From NCBI GenBank assembly GCA_009693575.1, contig SHWZ01000009.1:1-63990 (forward strand): a DNA stretch of 63,990 bases, in the 5' to 3' direction. This document shows, in pieces, positions 1 through 10,416 of this stretch. Below the pieces are notes generated by a model. It saw only the letters and a program-made list of their open reading frames with translations. It did no database searches and had not been told where the DNA came from. Position 1 is the first letter of the stretch; every line of letters starts with the position of its first letter. The position numbers and the translations under genes were made by a program. This DNA is from Flavobacteriaceae bacterium. Its GTDB lineage: Bacteria > Bacteroidota > Bacteroidia > UKL13-3.

Positions 1-336
1 AACAGCGGACAGAATCATCTTATTCGCCCCATGTTCTACGATGCCTACCACCATATTGAAAATATTTCAAACCCTGATGGCACACAGCGTATTTATACCA
101 TCGTTGGATATATATGTGAAACAGACACTTTTGGCTGGGACCGAAAAATGGCTGAAGTACGAGAAGGAGATGTGCTTTGCATCCGCAATGCCGGAGCCTA
201 TGGATATACCATGAGCAACAACTACAATGCTCGCTACCGCCCGGCCGAAGTATTGATTAAGGATGGTAAAGCCCATCTCATCCGCAAGCGGGAAACCATG
301 GATGACTTGCTAAGAAATGTGGTAGAGTTGGGATAG
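1..336 (+). CDS. lysA: Diaminopimelate decarboxylase, C-terminal part (cut by window edge)
   Basis: The frame is open from base 1 and stops at 334-336, so only about the last 111 residues are present. The segment GQNHLIRPMFYDAYH followed by the VGYICETDTFG stretch and GAYGYTMSNNYNARYRP is the typical C-terminal domain of the PLP enzyme that decarboxylates meso-diaminopimelate to L-lysine. In the family the Cys-Glu of the CET stretch belongs to the active site contributed across the dimer interface, and the Tyr of the GAYG stretch lies close to PLP. The Lys-PLP barrel domain lies outside the window. It faces icmF convergently with a gap of about 45 bases; I see no clear terminator between them. 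The DNPR motif of MurE in this window agrees with a diaminopimelate-type cell wall. Confidence 0.93.
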   Translation, partial: NSGQNHLIRPMFYDAYHHIENISNPDGTQRIYTIVGYICETDTFGWDRKMAEVREGDVLCIRNAGAYGYTMSNNYNARYRPAEVLIKDGKAHLIRKRETMDDLLRNVVELG

Positions 337-381
337 TCCTACTTACTCACATTGTCTGCACCTAAAATTTCCAAATCAACT

Positions 382-3300
382 TTACATATTCCTCCTGTAC
401 TGCCCACCCACCTCATAAAGGGCATGGGAGATTTGACCAAGGCTGCACACTTTCACCGCATCTATCAGTTCGTTGAATACATTTTCGTTATCAATGGCCG
501 CTTGTTGTAAGCGTTGCAATGCAGCAGTTGAAACATCTATATTACGGTCTTGCAGTGCTTTCAAGTTGCTTATTTGTAGTTGCTTTTCTTCATCAGTGCT
601 GCGGATAACTTCCTTGGGCAAAATAGTTGGGCTGCCCTTGCTACTCAGGAAGGTATTCACACCAATGATTGGGTATTCACCCGTGTGTTTCAAGGTTTCG
701 TAGTATAAACTTTCCTCCTGTATTTTGTTGCGTTGGTACATTGTTTCCATGGCACCAAGCACTCCCCCTCTTTCGCTGATGCGGTTAAATTCTTCCAGCA
801 CAGCTTCTTCAACTAACTCCGTTAATTCATCTATAATGAAAGAACCTTGCAATGGGTTTTCGTTCTTGGCCAATCCCAGTTCACGGTTGATAATAAGCTG
901 AATAGCCATGGCTCGGCGTACGCTCTCTTCGGTGGGTGTGGTGATGGCTTCGTCGTAGGCATTTGTATGCAATGAATTGCAATTATCATATATCGCATAC
1001 AGGGCTTGCAAGGTGGTACGTATGTCATTGAAGTCTATCTCCTGGGCATGCAGGCTGCGGCCACTGGTTTGGATGTGATACTTCAACATCTGACTGCGTT
1101 CGTTGGCTTTGTATTTATGCTTCATGGCCTTGGCCCAAATACGACGGGCCACACGACCTATAACAGAATATTCAGGGTCGATACCGTTGCTAAAAAAGAA
1201 AGAAAGGTTAGGAGCGAAATCGTCAATGTTCATGCCCCTGCTCAGATAATATTCCACAAAGGTGAAACCATTGGACAGGGTAAATGCCAACTGACTGATA
1301 GGGTTTGCTCCCGCTTCTGCAATGTGGTAGCCCGATATGCTTACTGAATAAAAATTCCTTACCTTGTTATCTATAAAATACTGCTGTATATCCCCCATCA
1401 TTTTTAGGGCAAACTCTGTAGAAAAAATACAGGTGTTCTGGGCTTGGTCTTCTTTCAAAATATCCGCCTGCACTGTGCCACGAACGGTTGAAATTGCCTG
1501 CACTTTTAACTTTTCATATACATCGGCAGGCAATACTTGGTTGCCTGTAACACCCAACAGCATCAGGCCAAGACCATCGTTGCCTTCAGGCAAAACTCCA
1601 GCAGGTTGTAGGATTGAATTATATACTGGTCGAGTCATCTCTTTTGATTTGTATATCTCATCAATCTTCTTGCTCACCTCCGCTTCCAGTCCATTTTCTT
1701 TGATATACTTTTCGCATTGCTGGTCAATGGCGGCATTCATGAAGAAAGCTAGGATGATGGGTGCAGGCCCGTTGATGGTCATGCTCACCGAGGTGGCAGG
1801 GTCACATAAATCAAAGCCGCTGTAAAGTTTTTTGGCATCATCCAGTGTTGGGACACTCACGCCAGAGTTTCCAATTTTTCCATATATATCCGGACGCACA
1901 TGAGGGTCTTCGCCGTATAAAGTTACGGAGTCAAAGGCTGTGCTCAACCGTTTGGCCGGTTGCCCAATAGAAACATAATGGAATCGTTTGTTGGTGCGTT
2001 CGGGGCCACCCTCGCCGGCGAACATCCTCGTCGGATCTTCACCCTGTCTTTTCAAAGGAAATACTCCAGCAGCATACGGAAATTCACCCGGAACATTTTC
2101 TGTTAGCTGCCATTTGAGTATATCGCCCCAATCCTTGTATTTGGGCAGAACTACCTTAGGCACTCGGGTATGGCTCAGGCTTTCATAAGTGAGTGGTTGG
2201 CGTATTTCTTTTCCACGTACCGAATATACAAATTCATCAGCGGCATATTGTTTCTGCTTGGCTTCCCAGTTATCTAGCAACTGCCTGCATTCAGGATGAA
2301 GGCCACTGCCGATGGCTTTAAACTGTTTATCCAACACGGCCTCCAGCGAGGTGTCCACTCCGCTCATTACATTCATGGCTCCACGCAATTGATACATTTT
2401 GCTGGCAATGGCAGATTGCTCGGTTACCCAATCTCCATAGCGGTGGTTTTCTTCCCCAATTTCTGCTAGGTAACGGTTACGGTGGGGTGGGATAAGATAT
2501 ATTTTTTGGCTTTCATCATCATTCACTTCAAACTTGCTGCGGAAGGTTTCTTGGTTCAGTTTTCCTGCAATCATGTTCATCACTGCTTTGTAGAGCCTGT
2601 TCATGCCTGGGTCGTTGAACTGGGCTGCAATAGTTCCATAGATAGGCAAATCGGCATCCTTGGTTTCAAACTGATTGTGGTTGCGTTTATATTGTTTACG
2701 CACATCACGCAGGGCATCTTGGCTACCCTTTTTATCAAATTTGTTGATGGCTACCAAATCTGCAAAATCCAGCATATCTATTTTCTCCAACTGGCTGGCT
2801 GCACCAAACTCTGGCGTCATCACATACAACGAAACGTCACTGTGTTCGGTTATTTCCGTATCGCTTTGACCTATGCCGCTGGTCTCTACAATGATTAAAT
2901 CAAAGCCTGCCGTTTTGCAGATGTCTATACTTTCTTGCACATATTTGCTTAGAGCAAGGTTGCTCTGTCTTGTAGCCATGCTACGCATATACACTCGGGG
3001 GTTGTTGATGCTGTTCATGCGGATTCGGTCTCCAAGCAATGCCCCCCCTGTCTTGCGTTTGCTAGGGTCTATCGAAATAATCGCAATTGTCTTCTCCTTG
3101 AATTCAAATAAAAACCTTCTCACCAATTCATCCACCAGACTACTTTTGCCAGCTCCACCTGTTCCGGTTATTCCTAACACCGGGGTCGTAGAATTTTCAG
3201 GTTTCGTCACAGCTGCCTGTCCTTGTTCGGGGTCATTTTCTACCAGTGTAATAAGTTGGCCAATGGCTTTGGGGTCTCGTTTCACAACACCTTTTACCTG

Positions 3301-3762
3301 TCCATTCAGGCTGGTGATAGTCGCATAATCGCATTGGCTCAGCATATCATTTATCATGCCCTGCAAACCCATCGATCGGCCATCATCGGGGTGATAGATG
3401 CGGGTGATGCCATACTTGTGCAATTCCTCTATTTCACTTGGCAAAATGGTGCCTCCACCGCCACCAAAAATCTTGATATGCCCAGCACCACGTTCTTTCA
3501 GTAGTTCGTACATATACTTGAAATACTCTACATGCCCCCCTTGATAGCTGGTGATGGCCACCGCTTGGGCATCTTCCTGAATGGCACAATCCACCACTTC
3601 AATTACACTGCGGTTGTGACCAAGATGTATAACCTCAGCACCAGTGGCTTGTATTATCCGCCGCATGATGTTGATGGCCGCATCGTGTCCATCGAAAAGG
3701 CTGGTAGCGGTAACAATACGAAGTTTATTCTTGGGGATATATTTGGCTATGGTGTCGCTCAT
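382..3762 (-). CDS. icmF: Fused B12-dependent acyl-CoA mutase (IcmF / methylmalonyl-CoA mutase family)
   Basis: The protein has about 1126 residues in IcmF domain order: an N-terminal cobalamin-binding domain (about 10-145, with FDGHDAA near 23-29 carrying the lower-ligand His), a MeaB/ArgK-like G3E GTPase (Walker [10 protein letters not shown] near 200-208, later NKFDKKG) and a C-terminal mutase barrel ([31 protein letters not shown]). It should rearrange isobutyryl-CoA/n-butyryl-CoA or a similar branched acyl-CoA, with its own GTPase chaperone for the cofactor. Substrate cannot be settled from sequence alone. The frame stays open upstream to 3822, but the ATG at 3762 ([10 protein letters not shown]) is preferred: it fits the family start, and a TAnnTTTG -7 element at 3785-3792 lies inside the longer frame. 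It is divergent from the oxygenase at 3878. Confidence 0.9.
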   Translation of the reverse strand: MSDTIAKYIPKNKLRIVTATSLFDGHDAAINIMRRIIQATGAEVIHLGHNRSVIEVVDCAIQEDAQAVAITSYQGGHVEYFKYMYELLKERGAGHIKIFGGGGGTILPSEIEELHKYGITRIYHPDDGRSMGLQGMINDMLSQCDYATITSLNGQVKGVVKRDPKAIGQLITLVENDPEQGQAAVTKPENSTTPVLGITGTGGAGKSSLVDELVRRFLFEFKEKTIAIISIDPSKRKTGGALLGDRIRMNSINNPRVYMRSMATRQSNLALSKYVQESIDICKTAGFDLIIVETSGIGQSDTEITEHSDVSLYVMTPEFGAASQLEKIDMLDFADLVAINKFDKKGSQDALRDVRKQYKRNHNQFETKDADLPIYGTIAAQFNDPGMNRLYKAVMNMIAGKLNQETFRSKFEVNDDESQKIYLIPPHRNRYLAEIGEENHRYGDWVTEQSAIASKMYQLRGAMNVMSGVDTSLEAVLDKQFKAIGSGLHPECRQLLDNWEAKQKQYAADEFVYSVRGKEIRQPLTYESLSHTRVPKVVLPKYKDWGDILKWQLTENVPGEFPYAAGVFPLKRQGEDPTRMFAGEGGPERTNKRFHYVSIGQPAKRLSTAFDSVTLYGEDPHVRPDIYGKIGNSGVSVPTLDDAKKLYSGFDLCDPATSVSMTINGPAPIILAFFMNAAIDQQCEKYIKENGLEAEVSKKIDEIYKSKEMTRPVYNSILQPAGVLPEGNDGLGLMLLGVTGNQVLPADVYEKLKVQAISTVRGTVQADILKEDQAQNTCIFSTEFALKMMGDIQQYFIDNKVRNFYSVSISGYHIAEAGANPISQLAFTLSNGFTFVEYYLSRGMNIDDFAPNLSFFFSNGIDPEYSVIGRVARRIWAKAMKHKYKANERSQMLKYHIQTSGRSLHAQEIDFNDIRTTLQALYAIYDNCNSLHTNAYDEAITTPTEESVRRAMAIQLIINRELGLAKNENPLQGSFIIDELTELVEEAVLEEFNRISERGGVLGAMETMYQRNKIQEESLYYETLKHTGEYPIIGVNTFLSSKGSPTILPKEVIRSTDEEKQLQISNLKALQDRNIDVSTAALQRLQQAAIDNENVFNELIDAVKVCSLGQISHALYEVGGQYRRNM

Positions 3763-3784
3763 GGGTATGCTTTGTGTTAGTAGG

Positions 3785-3792
3785 CAAAAATA
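3785..3792 (-). promoter_or_regulatory. Probable -7 element of icmF
   Basis: On the minus strand this reads TATTTTTG, a perfect TAnnTTTG. It would start transcription about 15 bases ahead of the ATG at 3762. No TTG is found at the 19-22 base spacing used by the best promoters here; the nearest is 12 bases away. Confidence 0.45.
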
Positions 3793-3827
3793 GGTAGACC
3801 CACTCAAAACTACTGCTGACAAATTTC

Positions 3828-3842
3828 AGGTTAGCTTAACCT
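3828..3842. promoter_or_regulatory. Inverted repeat between two divergent genes, possible operator
   Basis: AGGTTA-GCT-TAACCT is a perfect 6-3-6 inverted repeat. It lies in the 115-base space between icmF (minus) and the 2OG oxygenase (plus), where a regulator of both could bind. No regulator gene is adjacent. It could be chance. Confidence 0.35.
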
Positions 3843-3877
3843 AGTTATGCGTTTAATTTGCACAAAAATAAATTATC

Positions 3878-4822
3878 ATGAGCATACCTAGCGTTGACCT
3901 GCAAGATTTCCTGAGTGGAGATCCTGACCGTAGGGCCAAGTTTGTACACGAACTTGGCGAAGCCTACGAAAACATTGGCTTCGTGGCCGTAAAGAACCAC
4001 CTTTTCAAGCCCGAAACAGAAAAGGTGCTTTACGATGAAGTACGCAATTTTTTTGAGTTACCACTTGAAACCAAACTGAAATACGAAGACACCAAACTTG
4101 CTGGGCAACGGGGCTACACTTCCTTTGGCCGTGAACATGCCAAGGGCAGCACTGTGGGTGACTTGAAAGAATTCTGGCATTTTGGCCAAGAGGTGGAAGG
4201 GGACGACCCTATCCGAAGCGAATATCCTGACAATATTTGGTGCGAAGAATTGCTAGCCTTCAACCGGTCTGGCATGGAAGCGTACAAGTCCATGGAGGAA
4301 ACAGGAAAACACATGTTGAGGGCAATTGCCATTTTTCTTGGGCTCGACGAATTTTATTTTGACGGCAAAATACATCATGGCAACAGCATCCTCCGACCTA
4401 TTCATTATGGTCCAATCATGGATGAGCCTAAGAGTGCTGTGCGAGCGGGGCAGCATGAAGACATCAACCTGATAACCCTGCTGATGGGTGCAAGTGCTGA
4501 TGGCCTGCAAGTGCTAAACAAACAAAGCGAATGGGTAAGTGTGACGGCATTGCCTAACCAAATCGTAGTGAACGTAGGCGACATGCTGCAACGCCTCACC
4601 AACAACCGCCTGAAAAGCACCACTCACCGGGTAGTAAACCCGCCCAAGGAACAGTGGAGCAACAGTCGCTACAGCATTCCTTTCTTTCTGCACCCCCGCA
4701 GCGAAATGCGTTTGGACTGCCTGCCTGAGTGCATTACGGATGAAAGCCTCATCTACTACGAACCTATCTCCGCAGGTGAATACCTTAACGAAAGGCTGGC
4801 TGAGATTGGATTGAAAAAATAG
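3878..4822 (+). CDS. 2-oxoglutarate/Fe(II)-dependent oxygenase, isopenicillin N synthase-like family
   Basis: A 314-residue soluble enzyme of the IPNS/flavonol-synthase-like fold. The N-terminal DIOX_N region (IPSVDLQDF ... YENIGFVAVKNHLF) is followed by the double-stranded beta-helix core. The iron ligands are visible: H193 and D195 in GQHEDIN and H250 in STTHRVV; R264 and S266 of NSRYSIPFF are the usual 2-oxoglutarate-binding R-x-S pair. All catalytic residues are present, so it should be active, but the substrate is unknown. Related proteins are often annotated loosely as flavanone or gibberellin oxidases, which has no meaning in bacteria. It is convergent with tamB (6-base gap) and divergent from icmF, with an inverted repeat at 3828-3842 between the starts. 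Confidence 0.9.
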   Translation: MSIPSVDLQDFLSGDPDRRAKFVHELGEAYENIGFVAVKNHLFKPETEKVLYDEVRNFFELPLETKLKYEDTKLAGQRGYTSFGREHAKGSTVGDLKEFWHFGQEVEGDDPIRSEYPDNIWCEELLAFNRSGMEAYKSMEETGKHMLRAIAIFLGLDEFYFDGKIHHGNSILRPIHYGPIMDEPKSAVRAGQHEDINLITLLMGASADGLQVLNKQSEWVSVTALPNQIVVNVGDMLQRLTNNRLKSTTHRVVNPPKEQWSNSRYSIPFFLHPRSEMRLDCLPECITDESLIYYEPISAGEYLNERLAEIGLKK

Positions 4823-4828
4823 AAATAT

Positions 4829-7800
4829 TTACTTCTTCTTCCTCCTAAAAAGATATTCAAACTCCTTGTGGAAGAACAGGCCGACACCGTGAGTTATCAC
4901 GTTTTGGTTGTCGGCTGTGTTGGTATTACTGCGGCTGAAAGCCTTGATACGCAAGCGTCCGTCTTTGCTTAAGATATACTGGCCCGAGAAATTGTACTGT
5001 CCAATTCCCTGACTATTTTGCTGGTTGTTGTCGAAACTATATGAACCTTCAATGATGAGGCGGTCGTCGAGGAAACGTTTGAGAAGCCCGAGGACCACTG
5101 CCCTGTTGTTGGCCACATTGCCAGCTTGGTAGTTAAAATTCACTTCCCAACCTGGAGCCACTTGACTTAGCCAGTTGCTCATTTGGGCACTTAACAAGTC
5201 AGTAACACTGGCGTTCACTCCTCCAGTTATACTTCCACCTCCGTTCGATAAGCCAGAAGGTGGCAAGAAACGTTTGAGAAGCATCAGACTAAATATCTGT
5301 CGGTTCATTTCTTCTTGGTCGCTTTCTATTTGCTTTATTTTGTTTACTAATTCCAGATTGTTGTCTTTGTTCTGGCTTTCAATGTCTGGAAAGCTAAGCC
5401 CAAAGCGTATTTCGGGAGCAAACAGTTCTCCATTCAAAAACAGATTACAATCTACATTTATTTTTTGTGTTCCGCCAGTTGTCTTACCAAGCAAGTCGTC
5501 AGGGTTGGTGCGTACCCGATAATAGGCTGTCAAGTTCATTATACCTTTGTATGGGTCTCCATCCCATGTGATGGTGCCGCCTCGTTTTACAAAAAATTTC
5601 TTCTGAAACACATTCATCGTAGTGAATAAATATTCACCTTGTTCAACAGTGTAGGCTCCATACATTTTGTATTCACCTTTGCTATCCACTACCAGCTTCA
5701 GGTTAGCATTGCCAGTGCCTTTCATGATATCTCCAAGTGCTTCATCAAATATCAATTGTATCTCCGCATTGTTGTTGACCTCAAAGTTAAAATTCATGCT
5801 GTACCCCCAATCATCTTCTGCTTTTTTAGCATCCTTTTTTGCTTTGATAGCTTTCGGACTTTTGTCCACATATTTGATAAAATTGGCTGAGCCTGCTTCT
5901 ACTTCTCCAGTGAGAGGAATAAATATACGCGTGCCTTTCTCCGACTTCCCTTTTATATCCATTACAATGTCTTCTACAGGCCCAGTGAACTTAGCGTAAC
6001 CCGTGGCATAAGCTTCACCATAGTACAGGCTGTTGTCTCCCTTTTTGGTGTTCAAGCAAAAGAAATCTTTGGCATTATTCACCAACACATCCAGCCTGTA
6101 GTGATCATAGCTTTTGTGGTATACTTTTCCTTGCACAAAGGCTGTGTTATTTTTTTCATCAAAAAGCTGAAGTCGCCCAAGATCAATATAATTATCGTAA
6201 AGGATAAAGGCTTGGTTTAGTCGGTAATAGGTGTTCAAATAATCAACGCGAAAATGGGCATCTTCCAGCAGGACTGTCCCGGTCACCAAAGGTTCGTCAG
6301 CACTTCCTTTTACTTTTAGCTTACCACTTATTCCACCCTGAAATTTGCTGGCAAGCCCCATCCCGTAATGCTCAAATCGTTTCAATGGAGTCTTAGGTAC
6401 AGTTACATCAAAGTCTAATTTGGTGGTTGGTTTTAGGTAAATATATCCTTTTGCAGTAACTCCTTTCAAATACCCATCTGCAATTTGCAAATCCAGTAAT
6501 ATGCTTTTGTTGTCTTGGTCAAAATTAGAAGTAATCATCAATTGCCCAAGGCTGTCAAGCCCTACAATCATTTGTTGCACCATTAGTTCTGCATCCATGG
6601 TTCGGGTTCGGTAGGCCCCGTGAAGCCCCAGCCTGCCTGTAGCCGTTCCTTGAAGCCAATAGTCCCTTTTTATTCTCGCCAATCCATTCATAAACCGTAG
6701 GTCGAAATTGGAAAGGGTAATATCTAGTATATCGTTGTGGTTGCTACTGATTATACCTTTTGCCACTAAGGCTTCGTTATTATTTTCAAATCGTAAACTA
6801 TAAATTTTGAAATTCCCATTGGCAAAGGCAAACGCACTCCCACGCTTCACTTCATACTTTTTTCGTTGAATTGTGATGAAGGATTTGTTGATATAAAAAT
6901 GAACACTATCCCCCACAAAGGAAGCCATACCACTCAGGTCGGCATTGAAGGACTGACGGGGCTCATAGCTGATGAGCCTAAATGTAAATGAATCCGAAAT
7001 AAGCTGCCCGTTTATCGTCACATTTTCTAAATTTACGGAGTCGTTGTACTGCAAATTGCCAACGGTGCTTTTAAGGGTGATGGCACTTGTGCCTTCCTCC
7101 TTTGCTGTGCTTAACACAATATTTTTTGCTTCAATGCCTTCGTATACTACCCGGCTGCTTACAATATTCATGTTAATATCGTTATTGGCTGAAACAAAGC
7201 TGCATTTTACTTCTGTTTTGCCAAGAGTCAGTTCTGGCAGAAATAAGTTGGTTAGCACATCTGGTTTTTTTACATTAATGCTAAAACTCAGGTTCTCTTC
7301 CATCAATTTGTTACCCCTTCCAGCATATTTAGGCAGATAATGGTGGAAGAAATTTTGCAAGGCATCAGGGAGTTCGGCCAAGCGGTATTGTCCGTCTACC
7401 CGAATGTCCATTACATCCGACTTAAGTGAGATAAATCCATTTCCTGCTTTGGTGTCAGCAGTAAAAAGAATATCGTTCAGGTTATACCAATGTTTGTCTC
7501 TCGAGATGTAGGCATGTTGAAATTTTAGACGGCCACGCATATCGTCAATGTCGGTACCTTCCAAATCAATATCCATCACTGTGCTTATAACGGTATTTGC
7601 CGAATCCCAGTGCAGGTCTTTCAGTCTTGCCTTGTCCACTTCCGCTATAAACTTGTACCGTGGCACTTTCCTTTTGAAATCCATCAAGCCAGCAAATGAT
7701 AGCCCGATGGCGGGGTCAACCATGGTCAGTTTTCCTTTGAAAGCCTGGTCAGAAAACCTTCCATCAATAGTAGCATTGGTATAATCATACTCATTGACCC

Positions 7801-9208
7801 GTAAGCTATTCACTTCTGCTTTTATATTTGCAGCAATCTCACCAAATTTAAATCCTGAGCCATCCACCCTTGCGTTCATGAATATATTCCCTAGAATATC
7901 GCCCGTTTGATAAAACCTTCCTGCATCAAACCCGATCAGGCTGAAACTACCTTCATACGTTGGCTTTCCATTGTTCGGCAATTTCATATTTATATCACTT
8001 TCCATGTCTCCAATTTCTGAATGAAATCTCCCTGATGTCACAAAGTCATATAAAAAACCATTAAAGTGCCCACTAAAATCTATCATTCCGGCATTGGCCA
8101 CCTGCTTAGGTATTTCGTCAGTCATTAGCAGGCTGCACAGGTCGGCATGGTTGGTGATGGCATTGTCAACCGTGATGTCCATATATGTTTCGTCAACATC
8201 GGGCAGCCCCTTAAATCGTGCTTTGCCTTTGAAGAAAGTTTTGTTTCCATAGGCTAGCAATACGTTTTTCGTTTTCAGGTTATTTATCTTTCCGTTCAGT
8301 TCTCCGCTCAATTCAAAGTCCTGCTTCATGCCTTGCAGGGTGTGGTTGAAATATTGAATATCCTTCATGCTCACAAGGCTCTGCACAATTGTTCCTTTCA
8401 GGTTCACCGAGTCCACAAATTCTTCCAAATCTTCGTATTCATCATAGTTTAGTTCCAGGTAATTTCCGACCTTGCTGTGGGGGGTGCAAAGCCTGAAATC
8501 GGTGAACACCATTTGATGATCGCTCATGGCTAAGTGGCTCACCAACGAGTCCACTTTCCAGCCACATTTTTCAGTAAAATCCAGATGCTCAATATGCAGA
8601 TTGATGCTGTCATCGATGGCTTGCAGCCCACTGATGGAGGCGTTAAGTTTATTAAATTCAAGGTAGCTCAAATCCAGTTCTGCGGTTACAGGTTTGTAGC
8701 GTTTGTCGCTCCACGATATGCTGCAATCCACAAGTTCCACATCCGTCACATCCAAAACAAATGGTGGTCGTTTGGGGCGTGGGCCTTTGGGCTTTTTCAT
8801 GAAATATTTTCGCAGGAAATCTATATTCGTTCCTTTCACTCCGGGGTGTTTCATAAAATTGATGCGGCCATGCTCCATCACTATTTTTCGCATAGTGATG
8901 TGGCGGGTAAAAAGGCTAGTGAACCGTGGGTACATGCTCAATGTAGCTACCCGCAACAATGAGTCTTGCTGTTGGTCGTCTATAACTATTTCGTGCAGTT
9001 CAAATTGAGTCAGGGTGAAATGTACCCGACCAATTTCCACCTTGCATTTCAGTTCGTCACTGTAAAATTTCTCCAATGTATTCACCACATAATTCTGGAA
9101 GGGGAAACTGTTGGCCAATAGCAAAAGCCCCGTAAGCGTGAACAATATCAGTGAAACGAGGAATATCGTTAATTTCGTGGCTCTTTTGAGGAATAGTTTT
9201 ATTTTCAA
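4829..9208 (-). CDS. tamB: TamB-family translocation/assembly module protein (DUF490)
   Basis: A 1459-residue envelope protein with one N-terminal membrane anchor (about residues 10-33, LTIFLVSLILFTLTGLLLLA), then a very long stretch of short beta strands (AsmA/TamB-like), ending in the DUF490 domain (about 1080-1440; VDCNLFLNGELFAPEIRFGLSFP, then a SLMLLKRFLP stretch and a barrel-like C terminus). TamB-like proteins span the periplasm and are linked to outer-membrane protein insertion and lipid transport. The start is unusual: the only candidate between the in-frame stop at 9221-9223 and the membrane anchor is a TTG at 9208. The gene is divergent from tsaD with about 40 bases between starts, so the two promoters must overlap. 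No TamA/BamA homologue is next to it. Confidence 0.88.
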   Translation of the reverse strand: MKIKLFLKRATKLTIFLVSLILFTLTGLLLLANSFPFQNYVVNTLEKFYSDELKCKVEIGRVHFTLTQFELHEIVIDDQQQDSLLRVATLSMYPRFTSLFTRHITMRKIVMEHGRINFMKHPGVKGTNIDFLRKYFMKKPKGPRPKRPPFVLDVTDVELVDCSISWSDKRYKPVTAELDLSYLEFNKLNASISGLQAIDDSINLHIEHLDFTEKCGWKVDSLVSHLAMSDHQMVFTDFRLCTPHSKVGNYLELNYDEYEDLEEFVDSVNLKGTIVQSLVSMKDIQYFNHTLQGMKQDFELSGELNGKINNLKTKNVLLAYGNKTFFKGKARFKGLPDVDETYMDITVDNAITNHADLCSLLMTDEIPKQVANAGMIDFSGHFNGFLYDFVTSGRFHSEIGDMESDINMKLPNNGKPTYEGSFSLIGFDAGRFYQTGDILGNIFMNARVDGSGFKFGEIAANIKAEVNSLRVNEYDYTNATIDGRFSDQAFKGKLTMVDPAIGLSFAGLMDFKRKVPRYKFIAEVDKARLKDLHWDSANTVISTVMDIDLEGTDIDDMRGRLKFQHAYISRDKHWYNLNDILFTADTKAGNGFISLKSDVMDIRVDGQYRLAELPDALQNFFHHYLPKYAGRGNKLMEENLSFSINVKKPDVLTNLFLPELTLGKTEVKCSFVSANNDINMNIVSSRVVYEGIEAKNIVLSTAKEEGTSAITLKSTVGNLQYNDSVNLENVTINGQLISDSFTFRLISYEPRQSFNADLSGMASFVGDSVHFYINKSFITIQRKKYEVKRGSAFAFANGNFKIYSLRFENNNEALVAKGIISSNHNDILDITLSNFDLRFMNGLARIKRDYWLQGTATGRLGLHGAYRTRTMDAELMVQQMIVGLDSLGQLMITSNFDQDNKSILLDLQIADGYLKGVTAKGYIYLKPTTKLDFDVTVPKTPLKRFEHYGMGLASKFQGGISGKLKVKGSADEPLVTGTVLLEDAHFRVDYLNTYYRLNQAFILYDNYIDLGRLQLFDEKNNTAFVQGKVYHKSYDHYRLDVLVNNAKDFFCLNTKKGDNSLYYGEAYATGYAKFTGPVEDIVMDIKGKSEKGTRIFIPLTGEVEAGSANFIKYVDKSPKAIKAKKDAKKAEDDWGYSMNFNFEVNNNAEIQLIFDEALGDIMKGTGNANLKLVVDSKGEYKMYGAYTVEQGEYLFTTMNVFQKKFFVKRGGTITWDGDPYKGIMNLTAYYRVRTNPDDLLGKTTGGTQKINVDCNLFLNGELFAPEIRFGLSFPDIESQNKDNNLELVNKIKQIESDQEEMNRQIFSLMLLKRFLPPSGLSNGGGSITGGVNASVTDLLSAQMSNWLSQVAPGWEVNFNYQAGNVANNRAVVLGLLKRFLDDRLIIEGSYSFDNNQQNSQGIGQYNFSGQYILSKDGRLRIKAFSRSNTNTADNQNVITHGVGLFFHKEFEYLFRRKKK

Positions 9209-9248
9209 ACCTTTGCAAAATTACACCGCGAACACCCAAGCACCTGAT

Positions 9249-10235
9249 ATGTATTTGTTGGCCATCGAATCCAGTTGCGATGATACGGGAATTGCTGTGC
9301 TGCACAATGGCAATATTCTTGCCAACATGGTGGCTGGGCAAGACGTCCACCAGGCCTGGGGAGGCGTAGTTCCCGAACTGGCCAGCCGAGCCCACGAAAA
9401 GAACATAGTGCCCACCGTGGATGCTGCCCTTAAACAGGCAGGAATTACCGTCTCTCAATTATCCGCTATTGCTTTTACCGCTGGCCCTGGACTGGTGGGT
9501 TCGCTCATGGTGGGGGTTGGCTTCGCAAAGGCATTGGCACTTTCTTTAAATATTCCACTGATACAAACTGACCATTTAGTTGCCCATGTGATGAGCTCAC
9601 TTATTGGCAAGCCTGATTTTTCTTTTCCTTACCTCTGCCTATTGGTGAGTGGAGGGCATACGCAAATTATCCGGGTAGATGCTCCGCTAAAAATGGAGGT
9701 GCTCGGCAGCACCAATGACGATGCTGCAGGTGAGGCTTTTGACAAGGCAGCCAAGATGCTGGGACTCCCCTACCCCGGTGGCCCGTTGATAGACAAATAT
9801 GCCAAGGATGGCGACCCAATGCGTTTCCCTTTCCCACGCCCCCGTGCCGAGAAATATGATTATAGTTTCAGTGGATTGAAGACGGCTTACCTCCATTTCA
9901 TCAACAAGCAAACCCCTGAATTTTTAGCCCAAAACCTGCCCGACATTTGTGCCTCCATACAGCACAGCATTGTTGATTATTTATTCATAAAACTAAAACT
10001 TGCTGCAAGCGATACAGGCATAAAAACCATTGCGATTGCAGGTGGCGTATCAGCCAACACTGGCCTCCGCAACCGCCTCACCCAAGAAGCAAAAACCAAC
10101 GACTGGCAAGTGCATATTCCCGCTTTTGAATATTGCACCGACAATGCAGGCATGATAGCTATTACAGCTTGGTATCAGTTTCTGCAACGGGACTTTGCCG
10201 GACAAGATGCGGTGGCGTATGCGAGAGGGGGTTAA
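9249..10235 (+). CDS. tsaD: tRNA N6-adenosine threonylcarbamoyltransferase TsaD
   Basis: The 329-residue ASKHA-fold enzyme transfers threonylcarbamoyl to A37 of ANN-decoding tRNAs together with TsaB/TsaE. The start MYLLAIESSCDDTG is the family N terminus. The metal ligands H109 and H113 lie in TDHLVAH; the ATP-binding LVSGGHTQI and AGGVSANTGLR segments and the C-terminal CTDNAGMIA Asp are intact. The open frame reaches back to 9111, but that extension would run through the start of the divergent tamB, so ATG 9249 is chosen. A near-consensus -7 element (AACCTTTG, 9208-9215) with TTG at 9186-9188 lies just upstream. Confidence 0.96.
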   Translation: MYLLAIESSCDDTGIAVLHNGNILANMVAGQDVHQAWGGVVPELASRAHEKNIVPTVDAALKQAGITVSQLSAIAFTAGPGLVGSLMVGVGFAKALALSLNIPLIQTDHLVAHVMSSLIGKPDFSFPYLCLLVSGGHTQIIRVDAPLKMEVLGSTNDDAAGEAFDKAAKMLGLPYPGGPLIDKYAKDGDPMRFPFPRPRAEKYDYSFSGLKTAYLHFINKQTPEFLAQNLPDICASIQHSIVDYLFIKLKLAASDTGIKTIAIAGGVSANTGLRNRLTQEAKTNDWQVHIPAFEYCTDNAGMIAITAWYQFLQRDFAGQDAVAYARGG

Positions 10236-10277
10236 ATTATTCAATTAAAGGTTACGTTAATATTTAGAAAATTACCA

Positions 10278-10397
10278 ATGAAAAAAGTATATTTCGCCCT
10301 TTTGATGCTTCAGACTCTAGTTTCCTCATGTCCTTTTTTCGAAATCCAACCCGCAATCAAAGCAGAGGTATTTGATGCATTGAAATGGAATACCTGA
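10278..10397 (+). CDS. Possible 39-residue lipoprotein-like peptide
   Basis: ATG at 10278 opens a short frame whose first residues (MKKVYFALLMLQTLVSSC) look like a lipoprotein signal with an LVSSC lipobox, followed by only about 21 residues to a TGA. It is either a small lipoprotein or the 5' stub of a decayed lipoprotein gene. I recognise no domain. It sits 42 bases after tsaD, and its stop is 20 bases from the convergent barrel-protein gene. Confidence 0.35.
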   Translation: MKKVYFALLMLQTLVSSCPFFEIQPAIKAEVFDALKWNT

Positions 10398-10416
10398 CAA
10401 TAACTGCCAGAATAAA

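Noticed and set aside
3763-3822. Twenty-residue N-terminal extension of the B12 mutase
   Set aside because: Not part of the family, and the likely -7 element lies inside it.
9111-9248. N-terminal extension of tsaD
   Set aside because: It would lie within the divergent tamB start region; the family begins at MYLLAIESS.
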